From: Alteribacillus bidgolensis
Lineage (GTDB): Bacteria > Bacillota > Bacilli > Bacillales > Marinococcaceae
Reading direction: 5' to 3'
NCBI RefSeq assembly: GCF_002886255.1
Contig: NZ_KZ614149.1
Coordinates: 2,790,001-2,854,000 of the forward strand
Length of the DNA: 64,000 nucleotides
Every line of letters begins with the position of its first letter. The first letter of the stretch is position 1. This document shows, piece by piece, positions 43,787 through 53,047 of this stretch. The notes under the pieces were generated by a model. That model worked only from the letters and a program-made list of their open reading frames with translations. It was not told the DNA's origin and ran no database searches. A program made the position numbers and the translations under genes.

Positions 43787-45190
43787 CTATTTCTCCAGCT
43801 TTTGGATCGAAAAGGAATGGAAATTAGCAGCTTTTCTACTTTTCAAGGTCACCCCTTGTTTTTCGAAATACACCCGAAATGTGGCTGCTTTTTCTCCTCC
43901 GTTGATGAAAAGCTCTAAGCTGGAGTGATCGATGTAAGCGTCAATTTGCACGGTTTCACTGTCTGGAACCGCAAGTCTGGTAACGTCTTTGTCTCCTTTT
44001 TTCATCCCACTGCGATCCACTGTAAGCTCGCCGTCTTGATAAGCGAGGCTTAATGTGTCCTCTGGGCTTGAGCTAATGTCCAGTTGAAACGCAGTCTCTC
44101 TATCTAAGGTTGTTTCCAGGACGATGGTGGTGAAATCAAAAGATACTTCTGTTTCTTCTTTTAATGTCTTTTTCTCGAACTGGAAGATCTCTTTTTTCTG
44201 CAGGTTCTTCCATTCTTTTGGGACTTGCATGTGCAGTTTTTCATCCACAATACGCAGTTCTCTTGGCATCGTGAGGGCCCCGGCCCAGCCTTCTTCTTTT
44301 TCGATAAAAGCTTTTTCCCACATGTTCATCCAGCCGATGAGAAGCCGGCGTCCCTGCCCGTCTTCGAAGGTTTGCGGGGCGTAAAAGTCAGGGCCAACGT
44401 CGATTTCATCCTCGTGAATCGTTTCGAACCGGTTATTTTCTTTATCCCATTGGCCGAGGATATATCTTGTTTTTGAGTTTTCTAGTTCCATTGGTGAATA
44501 GATGAGAATGTCGTAGCCGTCGAGCGAGAAAAAGTCCGGGCATTCCCACATTGTTCCCTGGGAGCCGTTGCTTTCAAGCAGCACCCCGCCGTATGTCCAA
44601 TCTTCAAGGTTATCAGATGTATAGTAGACCGCTTTTCCAATTCCATCTTTACACGTGCCGACGATCATATGCCAGGTGCCGTCTATTAACGTTACTTTCG
44701 GATCGCGGAAGTCTTCGGAACCTTTGGCAGGCGGTGCCACGACCACCGGATTGCTTGCCAGCTTCTCAAAAGTTACACCATCTTCAGAAACGGCGACACA
44801 TTGAACCTCTTTTGGAGAACGCTCTGCGTTATGGCCGGTGTAAATAAGATAGAGCTTGTCATCTTGTACAACGGCACTGCCGGAAAAGCAGCCCCCTTTT
44901 TCATACTCATATTCAGGAGCCAGCGCAGTCGGAAGATGCTCCCAGTGTACGAGATCCTTACTTTTCACATGACCCCAGTGCATTGGTCCCCATTCCGATT
45001 CATACGGATAAAACTGAAAGAATGCATGATATTCTCCGCGGAAATAGACAAGCCCGTTTGGGTCATTGATCCATCCTACCGGGGCAGTAATATGAAAGGA
45101 TGGATGATAGGGAAGCTCACTGGACGATAACGCATGTTCTTGAATATATTGATTAGCTGCCTGAACCGTATAGTCTGAGATTTTTTGCAT
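43787..45190 (-). CDS. GH32 beta-fructofuranosidase (sucrose-6-phosphate hydrolase type)
   Basis: A 467-residue, five-blade propeller plus beta-sandwich enzyme. The catalytic triad is visible: nucleophile Asp43 in VGWINDPNG, transition-state Asp163 in DFRDPKV, and acid/base Glu216 in MWECPDF. There is no signal peptide, so it acts in the cytoplasm. Because the operon imports sugar by an ABC system rather than a PTS, the substrate is probably unphosphorylated sucrose or fructo-oligosaccharide, despite similarity to SacA/ScrB. Ribosome site GGAGGTATTTACC. Last gene of the operon. Confidence 0.92.
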   Translation of the reverse strand: MQKISDYTVQAANQYIQEHALSSSELPYHPSFHITAPVGWINDPNGLVYFRGEYHAFFQFYPYESEWGPMHWGHVKSKDLVHWEHLPTALAPEYEYEKGGCFSGSAVVQDDKLYLIYTGHNAERSPKEVQCVAVSEDGVTFEKLASNPVVVAPPAKGSEDFRDPKVTLIDGTWHMIVGTCKDGIGKAVYYTSDNLEDWTYGGVLLESNGSQGTMWECPDFFSLDGYDILIYSPMELENSKTRYILGQWDKENNRFETIHEDEIDVGPDFYAPQTFEDGQGRRLLIGWMNMWEKAFIEKEEGWAGALTMPRELRIVDEKLHMQVPKEWKNLQKKEIFQFEKKTLKEETEVSFDFTTIVLETTLDRETAFQLDISSSPEDTLSLAYQDGELTVDRSGMKKGDKDVTRLAVPDSETVQIDAYIDHSSLELFINGGEKAATFRVYFEKQGVTLKSRKAANFHSFSIQKLEK

Positions 45191-45205
45191 GGTAAATACC
45201 TCCGT

Positions 45206-46027
45206 TTATTTTACTGCTCCGTCGGAAACGCCGCCGATGATGTGCTTTTGCAGGAACAAATAAATGAGAATGACCGGCAATAGCACCATCAAGTACGAAG
45301 CAAATGCCAAATTGAAGTTGGCTGTGTACTGGGATTCAAAGACATACTGCATTAACGGCAGTGTCCATTCGGACGAATCCTGCAGGATGACAAGCGGCAT
45401 AAGAAAGTCATTCCAGATCCAAATTAGATTTAATACAACAAGTGTAATCGTCATTGGTTTTAGCATCGGGAAGATGACGTACCAAAACATCCGGAAGACA
45501 CCGCAGCCATCAATGAGCGCTGCATCCTCTATTTCTCTTGGAACAGATTTGAAATAGGCGACGTATAAAAAGACGGCCTGGAATTGTCCGTACGTAGCGT
45601 ATAAGAGGATCAGTCCCCAATTATTCAGCATATCGAGGTTGTTCAACTGCTGAATTAATGGAAGCATCATCACCTGGAACGGGACAAACAATCCGCTCAC
45701 AAAGAAGTAATACATAATCCGGTAAAACAATTGATCCTGGTTGCGGGCAATCGCAAAGGAAGCAATTGAACCTATGAAAATAATAAATATGATAGAAACA
45801 ACAGTAATGGTAAACGTATTAAAAAACGCTCCGACGTAGTTACTCATCTCTGCTGCCTGGATGAAATTATTAAATGATAAACTCGAAGGGAGGCCCAGCA
45901 GAGATTGAGATGATTCCTCCGGAGATTTAAATGCGGTGACGACCGTTAAATACATCGGGAATAAAATACAGAGTGCTCCGATGATAATAAAAGAATAGAG
46001 GCCGATCTTTTTTCCGGTTGTATCCAT
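45206..46027 (-). CDS. Sugar ABC transporter permease (MalG/CUT1 type)
   Basis: A 273-residue, six-helix permease. The EAA coupling loop reads EIEDAALIDGCGVFRMFWYVIFPMLKP, matching CUT1 transporters. Its ATG overlaps the stop of the other permease (TAATG). No ATP-binding subunit is encoded here; Bacillus CUT1 importers often share a common ATPase such as MsmX. Confidence 0.93.
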   Translation of the reverse strand: MDTTGKKIGLYSFIIIGALCILFPMYLTVVTAFKSPEESSQSLLGLPSSLSFNNFIQAAEMSNYVGAFFNTFTITVVSIIFIIFIGSIASFAIARNQDQLFYRIMYYFFVSGLFVPFQVMMLPLIQQLNNLDMLNNWGLILLYATYGQFQAVFLYVAYFKSVPREIEDAALIDGCGVFRMFWYVIFPMLKPMTITLVVLNLIWIWNDFLMPLVILQDSSEWTLPLMQYVFESQYTANFNLAFASYLMVLLPVILIYLFLQKHIIGGVSDGAVK

Positions 46028-46908
46028 TACAGTTGCACCTCCCGCTTACGTAAAATACTGATTTGAATAATAGAGACGATGATAATAAACAGAAATAGAA
46101 TCAGTGCTACAGCAGAGCCGTATCCATAGTTATTATTAAGAAATCCAAGATTATAGATTAAGAGAGTAACAGATTCTGTCGCAAAGCCTGGTCCTCCATC
46201 TGTTAAGGCGATGATGTAGTCATAGACCATCAAATGCTGCTTCATAGCTAGAATGGTGCAAATCGTAATCGACGGCACGATCAATGGCAGCGTAATCCGG
46301 AAAAACTTTCTCATCCCACTCGCTCCATCAATGGCTGCAGATTCGTACACATCATCTGGAATCGTTTGCAGTCCTGCCATATAAATGACCACAAGAATGG
46401 CTGATGCCTGCCAGACCGTAACAAGGATTAACGCCCAGAACACGAGATCATGGTTTCCGAGCATATTTGTTTGCAGGGCTTCTACGTTTAAGCGCTCTCC
46501 CAAATATGGAATCACATGATAATAAATCTGCTTCCAAATATAACCGATAATCAGCATACTGAGCACTGCCGGAAAGAAAAATACAGCCCGGAAGATGTTT
46601 CGGAATTTAATTTTCTGAACTAGTGCCAGTGCTACAGCTAAGGCGATAATATTAGATAATACCGTAGAAACGAGCGCATATTTAACCGTAAAAGACAGCG
46701 AATTCATAAAACGGCTGTCGCTTAAAGCTGATATATAGTTTTCAAACCCGATAAATTCACTCGTGCGGCTGACTCCGTCCCAGTCGGTCATACTCATGTG
46801 AAAAGCACTTAGGACCGGGTAGGCATAAAAGGTTAACAATAAAAGCAGCCCCGGAATAATGAGGATAAAATACCCTTTTCGAAGACTGGAATATGCTGTG
46901 TTATTCAT
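46027..46908 (-). CDS. Sugar ABC transporter permease (MalF/CUT1 type)
   Basis: A 293-residue, six-helix permease with the EAA loop DVYESAAIDGASGMRKFFRITLPLIVPS. Ribosome site GAGAGGATTCTT. It forms the heterodimeric channel with the following gene and takes sugar from the binding protein encoded just upstream. Confidence 0.93.
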   Translation of the reverse strand: MNNTAYSSLRKGYFILIIPGLLLLLTFYAYPVLSAFHMSMTDWDGVSRTSEFIGFENYISALSDSRFMNSLSFTVKYALVSTVLSNIIALAVALALVQKIKFRNIFRAVFFFPAVLSMLIIGYIWKQIYYHVIPYLGERLNVEALQTNMLGNHDLVFWALILVTVWQASAILVVIYMAGLQTIPDDVYESAAIDGASGMRKFFRITLPLIVPSITICTILAMKQHLMVYDYIIALTDGGPGFATESVTLLIYNLGFLNNNYGYGSAVALILFLFIIIVSIIQISILRKREVQL

Positions 46909-47004
46909 AAGAATCCTCTCCGATTTTTTACTTATAATGAAGGGAGCTGCCTCCTAATAGAAGCGAGCTTCACTTGATGATCAATGTTTTCTCCTAATAT
47001 CTTT

Positions 47005-48267
47005 TTACCGATAGCTTTCAAACATTTGCTCTAAGCTTTCCAGGTATTGTTCAATATCCTGATGATTAAAGAAGTCCTGGCTGTGCGCACGGAAATCTGC
47101 TTCTGCAGCTGTTCCGCCTGCCCAGTAGTGGTTCGGCCAGTTCGCAATCTGATCATTTTCTACGTGCGGGGAAAGACCTTCCAATACTTCATCCTGTACC
47201 TCTACGTCTTGAACGGCACTAAACGAACCATCCATGTCCGCAAACTGCTGCGCTTCATCGATTAGAAACTCTACAAATTTTAAACTTTCCTCTGGGTACT
47301 CTGTATCTGCAGCAATGGACAAGCCAACATCCACTCCAGAAATAGTCACGTTTTCTTCCGGATTATTCGTTTGCGGGAATGGGAAGTAACCGAACTCTTC
47401 GTCAAAGTTATCGTTCATGTCCCGAAGTGTAGGCAATACCCATGCTCCCATGAAGTACATCGCACCTTCTCCATTGGCAAACAGCTCATTTGCCTGGTCC
47501 GTGTCTGTTCCCATGTGATCCTGCTGGGCGTACTGAATGACCTCGAGCATTTTTTCGGAAGCTTCCTGCCATTCCGGTGACTCAGCTACCGGCTCTTCTC
47601 CGGCATTAAAGGCCTCCCAATATTCTGCATCAAACTGTTGGGCGATAAAGTTCAGGTTAAAGATAGACGATTGGTCAATTGACTGGTTTCCCATAATGAT
47701 CGGGGTTTCTCCCTGTTCATCCAGGTATTCAATGGAAGCCACAAAGTCATCCCATGTTTCTGGGGTGTCGAGGTCATACTCTTCAAATATTTCTTTATTA
47801 TAGAGGACACCGTTTGCATTTAATGAAAGAGCGGCACCGTACATGCGGCCGTCTTCAAGATAGCGGTCCTGGATTTCAGGATTGATATCATCGATAAAAT
47901 CTTCGTCTGTGATATCAAGTAAATAATCATTGTTTGCCCTTGTCACATAGTCTTCCTCTACAGGATAAGTAATAAATAAATCCGGGATATCCCCCGTAGA
48001 AAATCTAGTTGTGAGTACTGTCATGGCATCTGGAACAGAGTTTTGTTCCACTTTAATGTCCGGGTTTTCCTCTTCAAATTGTTCAATCAATGTATCGAAG
48101 GTAGCCACAGCTTCAGGCTTTGCCTGGAAAAATTCTATTTCGGCAACCTCTTCGTTTTCTCCATTTTGGTCTTCATTTCCGTCACTTTCTGCTTCTTCTC
48201 CTCCATTGCAAGCGCTTAACAATAATGCCGTCATTCCGGCAGATAATAAGTAAAAAGATTTTTTCAT
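47005..48267 (-). CDS. Sugar ABC transporter solute-binding lipoprotein
   Basis: A 420-residue family 1 binding protein. Its signal peptide has lipobox LLSAC (Cys20), followed by a very acidic Glu/Asn/Gly linker. Mature motifs include EEIEFFQAKPE and FANGEGAMYFMGAWVLPTLRD. First gene of the ABC-GH32 operon, after AAGGAGGGAG. The acidic surface suits a saline habitat. It probably binds sucrose or fructo-oligosaccharides, judged from the GH32 partner. Confidence 0.93.
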   Translation of the reverse strand: MKKSFYLLSAGMTALLLSACNGGEEAESDGNEDQNGENEEVAEIEFFQAKPEAVATFDTLIEQFEEENPDIKVEQNSVPDAMTVLTTRFSTGDIPDLFITYPVEEDYVTRANNDYLLDITDEDFIDDINPEIQDRYLEDGRMYGAALSLNANGVLYNKEIFEEYDLDTPETWDDFVASIEYLDEQGETPIIMGNQSIDQSSIFNLNFIAQQFDAEYWEAFNAGEEPVAESPEWQEASEKMLEVIQYAQQDHMGTDTDQANELFANGEGAMYFMGAWVLPTLRDMNDNFDEEFGYFPFPQTNNPEENVTISGVDVGLSIAADTEYPEESLKFVEFLIDEAQQFADMDGSFSAVQDVEVQDEVLEGLSPHVENDQIANWPNHYWAGGTAAEADFRAHSQDFFNHQDIEQYLESLEQMFESYR

Positions 48268-48303
48268 GTGGTTCTCCCTCCTTGGTATATAACCTTACTG
48301 TAA

Positions 48304-48317
48304 AGAAAACGTTTTCA
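48304..48317 (-). promoter_or_regulatory. CcpA cre or LacI-type operator before the ABC operon
   Basis: On the minus strand TGAAAACGTTTTCT, containing the perfect palindrome GAAAACGTTTTC. It lies 37 bp before the binding-protein ATG. It fits the cre consensus with one mismatch, so glucose repression is likely. Confidence 0.65.
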
Positions 48318-48529
48318 ACATGAGGTAATCATTCGGTCTATGTAGAAAATTTTTTGAAAGGGCTTTATCAAAGGAAAGGATCTGATTTAAAAAGTAAAAA
48401 ATAGAGGTGACCTTTTAAGTGAGGCTCGGCTAATGGCCACTGTTGATAAATGCTAAAATTGCTTGTCCGCACTTAGTATTTATACATCTTCCCTGTCCGC
48501 ACTTGCATAGTACGTGGCAGCTCTTAGCA

Positions 48530-48735
48530 GAGGTTCCTATTACTTACAGCCTTCCTTTTTCCGTAGGAGTCCCCGTTCTACCCCGAACAGGCGTCCGCCG
48601 TTCTACGCAGCAGGGCAGGCCAAAAGGACAAAGCGTGGGCAGCGACTCCAGCTGAAGTATGGGACTTGAAGACCCCGCAGCAGCCGATTTAAGTTGCGAG
48701 GAGGCTGAGAGGCACATACGCGGAAAGCGTTCGCC
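48530..48735. repeat. Bacillaceae dispersed intergenic repeat
   Basis: GC-rich segment with phrases I recognise from repeated intergenic elements in many Bacillaceae genomes: cagcgactccagc, gaagaccccgcagcagcc, gaggaggctgag and cgcggaaagcgttcgcc. It is gene-free and lies between the ABC operon and the yesN-like gene. The short phrase tgtccgcactt also occurs twice just before it, near 48463 and 48491. Confidence 0.6.
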
Positions 48736-48767
48736 ACACGCAGCATTTTAAGAAAGGTCCACTATAT

Positions 48768-49901
48768 TTACGACTGCTTTTGTTTTCGATATTGGCTTGG
48801 GGTCATCTGCTTTAACTTACGAAATACCTGGCTGAAATACCGCTGATCCTCGTATCCCACCATATTCGCAATTTCATAAGCCGGTTTATTTGTATCTCTC
48901 AATAAATCACAGGCACGTTCAATCCTTGTTAATTTAAGATGTTCCGAAAATGTTTTTCCATTCACCTCTTTGTACATGGTGCTGAAATAACTGGGGCTGA
49001 ACCCGAAGGTTTTTGCTACTTCCTCGATGGTAAGTGGCTTATGATAATTTTCTTCTACAAAATATTTAGCTTTCGACAGCATCGTATTCGACTGCTTTTC
49101 AAACGATTGATAATTGCGATAGACCGCTTCTGTGAGGAGCTGGTCTTTTATATATTCCTTTTGCCGGAGAAATGTCTCAGCTCTTTCAAGGGAGTAATTT
49201 AAATTTTTGCTTCCTTTCACTTCTGGTCCTAATGCTGCTTTTCTTGCGTTATTTTCCTTTAGAAGAGATTCTGCTAAAGTATAAAGTTGTTCTTTTATAA
49301 ATTGTCCATAGCCGATAACAAGTATGTCTTCGTTAGAAAGAGGATAAACGAAAATTTCGTATTCGTTTGTTTTTGTATCTTCTAGTTTTATGCCGCTTCC
49401 ATGGATTATTTTTAGAACAGCCAAGGTCTGTGCCTCTAGTTTTCTTGTTATTAAGCCACGTTGATTTTTTTGAAATGCTGCTTCAAAGAGCTCGCTTTTC
49501 AAGGTTGTGTGCTGGGCTTTTGTTTTATCTTCAATTTCGTTGATTGCTTTCTTGAGCGTGTCTTTAAGCTCCTCTCGATCGATCGGCTTTAATAAATAGT
49601 GAAATGCCTTATATTTTAGGGCGCTCCGTACGAAATCAAACTCATCAAACCCGCTTAACACAATGACCTCATCAGCAGATCGATCCGCTAAGATTTCTTT
49701 AAGAAATTCCAGTCCGTCCATATCCGGCATTTTTATGTCTGTTACCACCAGGTCCGGCCGTATTGAATGAAATTTCTCAATCCCCTCTTCCCCGTTTCTA
49801 GCTGTCGCTGCAACGTAACAGTTAATTTCTTCCCACGGAAAGGTTTGCTTGAGGCTTTCTAATATAAGTTCTTCATCATCAATTAACAGAACCTTGTACA
49901 T
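48768..49901 (-). CDS. YesN-like response regulator with AraC domain
   Basis: A 377-residue regulator. The receiver domain has phospho-acceptor Asp55 (VVTDIKMPDMDGLEF) and Lys in YLLKPIDREEL. The C-terminal AraC/XylS pair of HTHs spans about residues 275-375 (TIEEVAKTFGFSPSYFSTMYKEVNGKTF; NMVGYEDQRYFSQVFRKL). It overlaps the kinase gene by 23 bp. It probably activates the adjacent sugar ABC-GH32 operon in response to extracellular sugar. Confidence 0.93.
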   Translation of the reverse strand: MYKVLLIDDEELILESLKQTFPWEEINCYVAATARNGEEGIEKFHSIRPDLVVTDIKMPDMDGLEFLKEILADRSADEVIVLSGFDEFDFVRSALKYKAFHYLLKPIDREELKDTLKKAINEIEDKTKAQHTTLKSELFEAAFQKNQRGLITRKLEAQTLAVLKIIHGSGIKLEDTKTNEYEIFVYPLSNEDILVIGYGQFIKEQLYTLAESLLKENNARKAALGPEVKGSKNLNYSLERAETFLRQKEYIKDQLLTEAVYRNYQSFEKQSNTMLSKAKYFVEENYHKPLTIEEVAKTFGFSPSYFSTMYKEVNGKTFSEHLKLTRIERACDLLRDTNKPAYEIANMVGYEDQRYFSQVFRKLKQMTPSQYRKQKQS

Positions 49902-51588
49902 AGTCCCTGCCCCCTTTTTGAACTGGAATAGTCATTTGAATGGTGGTATTTCCAGGCTCACTGCAAATCAGAAGCCCACTATTTTCTTTATAGTACATCT
50001 GGATGCGGTCATGAACGTTTAATAAGCCATGGCCGCTTTGTGTCGATTCGATAGTACGCATATTTAGTAGTTCTAGGGCCTCCTCTGAAAACCCAGGACC
50101 ATTATCTGTAATTTTTAAAATAATAGCAGACTCGTTTTTCACCCCGTCTATTGCGATGTGATCAAAACTCTTGCCTTTCAAGCCATGCTCAATAGCATTT
50201 TCGACGAGAGGCTGTAAGACCAGCTTCAATATGTATTGATCGTTTACCGTTTCTTCAAGGTCTACTTCATAGGTGAACCGGTCGTTATGTCTAATTTTTT
50301 GTATTTCTAAATAACTTGTCACATGCTTGAGCTCTTCTTTAACCGGTATTTCATAAGGTCCTTTGAGGCTGATGCGAAGCAGCTTTCCTAAGTTTGTAAC
50401 AAGATGCTGCACTTCCGCTGTTTTGTTCAAACTTGCGAGAGCATTAACAGACTCGAGGGTATTATATAAAAAATGCGGATTGATTTGATGCTGGAGTACT
50501 TTAAATTCAGCCTGATTTCGTTCCTTTTGCTCTTTTTCCACCTGTTCTATCGTCGTACGTAATTGGGCAACCATATCATTAAAGCTATTCGTGAGCATCG
50601 TAAATTCCTGTTCTTTGTAAGGAGTTAATTGCACGTTTAAATTTCCCATTGATGCCCGTCCCATCCCGTATTTGAAATATTGTATAAAAGACATTAAACG
50701 CTTCGAGAAAAGTTTGTGGAATAGAAACAAAATAAAAAATAAAGAAGCTATAATACCTATCGTAAATAATAAAACAGGCGTTAAAACAGAGTTCATCGTT
50801 TCCATGCTTTGAAAAGAAACCAATTTCCAACCCTGAAACGTTGATTTAGAGGTGAAAAAAAACTCCTTTCCTTCTTCGTTTGTATACGTGTTGTCCTCTG
50901 CATGAACGACATCCTCCCCTAATTCACCAGGTGAGGTATTATAAACAATCGTGCCTTCTTGGTCGAGAATAACCCAGTCACTGTCACTGTTTTGGCCAAG
51001 GTTATCGACGCTTTGCAGCAATTCAGGCTCCACAAATAATATGTAATAGCCTAAATGCTCGAGAGTCTGGGGATCAATAACGCTTCTTCCGACAGTTAAA
51101 ATATTCACTGGCTGTCGCTTTAGTTCTACATTTTCCGGACCTACCCAGTATGTGCCTCCCTGCTGCTGATTTACATTCTCTAGAAACGATGAACCTGCAA
51201 AATCATGAAAATACTCTTCTACAGGGTTTAAATAATACAAGTTCTTCTGATTTTCACCTACTACTTGATAGTCATAGGTTAAGGGATTTGTAAAAGACAT
51301 TCTTGAAATTGTATTTTCGTTAATTATTTCCTCGCTTGATGAGGCCCATTCATTTGTGAAATGAGATTGAAGAGATTCTGAGGTCACTACATGTTCTGTG
51401 AATAATTCAATTTCGCTGAGTACTGTGTTTATGTTTAAATCAATGGCTTCTAATGTGTCTTGCATATGGTCGTTAATTTGATCACGATAAAGCGTGCTGG
51501 TGAATTCATATAATATTAAGCCAATGATTGTTAAAGGTATAATCACCATAAAAACAACGAGGGTGTAAAATTTCTTTTTAATACTCAT
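49879..51588 (-). CDS. YesM-like sensor histidine kinase
   Basis: A 569-residue membrane kinase. TM1 is at about 10-32 and an extracellular sensor covers about 33-275. TM2 is near 280-300, followed by a HAMP region. The His_kinase motif HQINPHFLYNTLESV carries the phospho-His, and the ATPase domain has LVENAIEHGLKG and DNGPGFSEE. Families of this type sense sugars or sugar-binding proteins. It pairs with the overlapping AraC-type regulator and is divergent from the truncated GH13 gene. Confidence 0.93.
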   Translation of the reverse strand: MSIKKKFYTLVVFMVIIPLTIIGLILYEFTSTLYRDQINDHMQDTLEAIDLNINTVLSEIELFTEHVVTSESLQSHFTNEWASSSEEIINENTISRMSFTNPLTYDYQVVGENQKNLYYLNPVEEYFHDFAGSSFLENVNQQQGGTYWVGPENVELKRQPVNILTVGRSVIDPQTLEHLGYYILFVEPELLQSVDNLGQNSDSDWVILDQEGTIVYNTSPGELGEDVVHAEDNTYTNEEGKEFFFTSKSTFQGWKLVSFQSMETMNSVLTPVLLFTIGIIASLFFILFLFHKLFSKRLMSFIQYFKYGMGRASMGNLNVQLTPYKEQEFTMLTNSFNDMVAQLRTTIEQVEKEQKERNQAEFKVLQHQINPHFLYNTLESVNALASLNKTAEVQHLVTNLGKLLRISLKGPYEIPVKEELKHVTSYLEIQKIRHNDRFTYEVDLEETVNDQYILKLVLQPLVENAIEHGLKGKSFDHIAIDGVKNESAIILKITDNGPGFSEEALELLNMRTIESTQSGHGLLNVHDRIQMYYKENSGLLICSEPGNTTIQMTIPVQKGGRDYVQGSVN

Positions 51589-51719
51589 CCAGGGGTGCTC
51601 CTTATCAAATAATTGGTTTTACTTTAACATAAAAACAAACATAATATTTGACGGGGTGTTTTTCCGGGCTGTGCATATATTTATCCTTGTATCTATCTTT
51701 CATCCGCGATGAAATAAAA

Positions 51720-51823
51720 GTGCAAAATCGCTTGCACAAACTTATCATTATACAGGATAAACTTTTATAGTCATTTGTCTATTGATAAATGTTTCTTTTA
51801 AACATTTAAAGGCAATCGATTGC
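51720..51823. promoter_or_regulatory. Operator-like palindromes before the GH13 gene
   Basis: GTGCAA-6 bp-TTGCAC (51720-51737) and the perfect palindrome GCAATCGATTGC (51812-51823), the latter with the central CG of LacI-family operators, 45 bp before the GH13 ATG. They fit sugar regulation of the now broken gene or of the divergent kinase gene. Confidence 0.45.
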
Positions 51824-51867
51824 ATTTGTATGTTTTACAACTGAGAAAATTCAGGAGTGATGGTGAA

Positions 51868-52339
51868 ATGAGCAGAGTTTGGTGGAAAGAGGCGGTGGGC
51901 TATCAAGTGTACCCCCGCAGTTTTCAAGATTCTAATGGAGATGGAATTGGTGATTTGCAGGGATTGATTCAGCGCCTCGATTACTTGCAGGACCTGGGGA
52001 TTGACTTGATCTGGATTTGCCCGATGTATAAATCGCCGGAAGATGATAACGGTTACGATATTTCTGATTATAAAGATATTCTCGAAGACTTTGGGACGAT
52101 GGCGGATTTCGATGAACTGCTTGAAGCGGTGCATTCTCGCGACATGAAGCTGATCATTGACCTTGTTATTAATCATACTAGTGATGAGCATCCGTGGTTT
52201 ATTGAGTCGCGGTCGTCGAAGGATAATCCGAAGTGTGACTGGTACATTTGGGAAGACGGCAAGAACGGTGCCGAGCCGAACAACTGGGAAAGTATTTTTG
52301 GCGGCTCTGCCTGGGAATACGATGAAAAACAGGAATATC
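51868..52339 (+). pseudogene. Truncated GH13 alpha-glucosidase (oligo-1,6-glucosidase type)
   Basis: Intact start at ATG 51868 with WWKEAVGYQVYPRSFQDSNGDGIGDLQG, region I DLVINHTSDEHPWF and the segment WYIWEDGKNGAEPNNWESIFGG. Homology stops after WEYDEKQEY at about 52339, with about 157 of about 560 residues. The catalytic Asp and Glu are missing, so no activity is possible. The reading frame runs on for seven foreign codons to a stop at 52365. The break joins an inverted pullulanase fragment. Confidence 0.85.
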
Positions 52340-52440
52340 TAGCTGGGTTACGTTTTCTTCAATAGCCTGCATTGTTTTGTGGCGAAAAGCATTTGTAGAA
52401 CGACGCAGCTCTATTAAACCTACTTCTTCATTCAAAGGGA
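52340..52440 (-). pseudogene. Pullulanase C-terminal fragment
   Basis: On the minus strand, NEEVGLIELRRSTNAFR followed by ENVTQLD reads like the end of the catalytic domain of type I pullulanases (GLIELRRSTDAFR-type). It is in the opposite orientation to the GH13 fragment and ends exactly at its break. A scrap about 35 codons long. Confidence 0.55.
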
Positions 52441-52508
52441 AGAAGTGACAAAGAATGAAACTACTTGTATATCTATTTCGTCTAATGTTTTAAAGGAAGA
52501 GATATAAA

Positions 52509-52754
52509 ATTAGGAAAATAAGAAGACCTATTTATTTCTTTTGTTTGTTATTTCTTTCTGTTCTCATAACTGCCTGTGAAGAATCAAATGATAGACAATT
52601 AAGTAATGGACAAATGCTGGCAGTTGGAAATACCGTTGGTGGTCCTATAGACCCCGAGGTTTACCGTGTTTTCGAACAGGAAGAATTTGAAGAGAACTGG
52701 GAGCATTTTGAATTGCCGGATACCAGGCAGCCGGACATTATAATTTATTCTTGA
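52509..52754 (+). CDS. Small putative lipoprotein
   Basis: A hydrophobic N-terminus (RKIRRPIYFFCLLFLSVLITAC) ends in lipobox LITAC, followed by about 58 acidic residues (EEFEENWEHFELPDTRQ). A good ribosome site (aaaggaag) is spaced 9 nt from an ATT codon at 52509. The first standard start, TTG 52545, would cut off the basic part of the signal peptide. No family recognised. The 3' end overlaps a convergent gene by 17 bp. Confidence 0.5.
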   Translation: MRKIRRPIYFFCLLFLSVLITACEESNDRQLSNGQMLAVGNTVGGPIDPEVYRVFEQEEFEENWEHFELPDTRQPDIIIYS

Positions 52755-52902
52755 TTTCCTTGTTTTCATATTCTAATTGAGCAATCCTTGATTCTAAATC
52801 ATCTATCTTTTTCTTGTTAGGACCTATCCGATTTTTTATAAAGGCAATAAGGGATAAGAACAGACCGATATAAAACATGATTCCCATAATAATTACTTCC
52901 AT
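52738..52902 (-). CDS. Small membrane-anchored coiled-coil protein
   Basis: A 54-residue protein. Start ATG 52902 is set by GGGAGGGG; a longer frame upstream lacks a site. One helix (VIIMGIMFYIGLFLSLIAFI) is followed by a coiled coil (KKKIDDLESRIAQLEYENKEIKN). The shape resembles small Bacillus membrane proteins of unknown role. It overlaps the convergent lipoprotein gene at the 3' end. Confidence 0.6.
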   Translation of the reverse strand: MEVIIMGIMFYIGLFLSLIAFIKNRIGPNKKKIDDLESRIAQLEYENKEIKNKL

Positions 52903-53047
52903 AATGGTCCCCTCCCTAAAAAAACTTTTCCTCGTACTTTTCACCTTAGCATAGTTATTCAATAAGTTTGAATCGTTTCACCAATACTCTTTTGCTTAAT
53001 GTTTCTTTAAAAGCTGTTCTTCGACAATATGGCCCTTTCGTATTATA

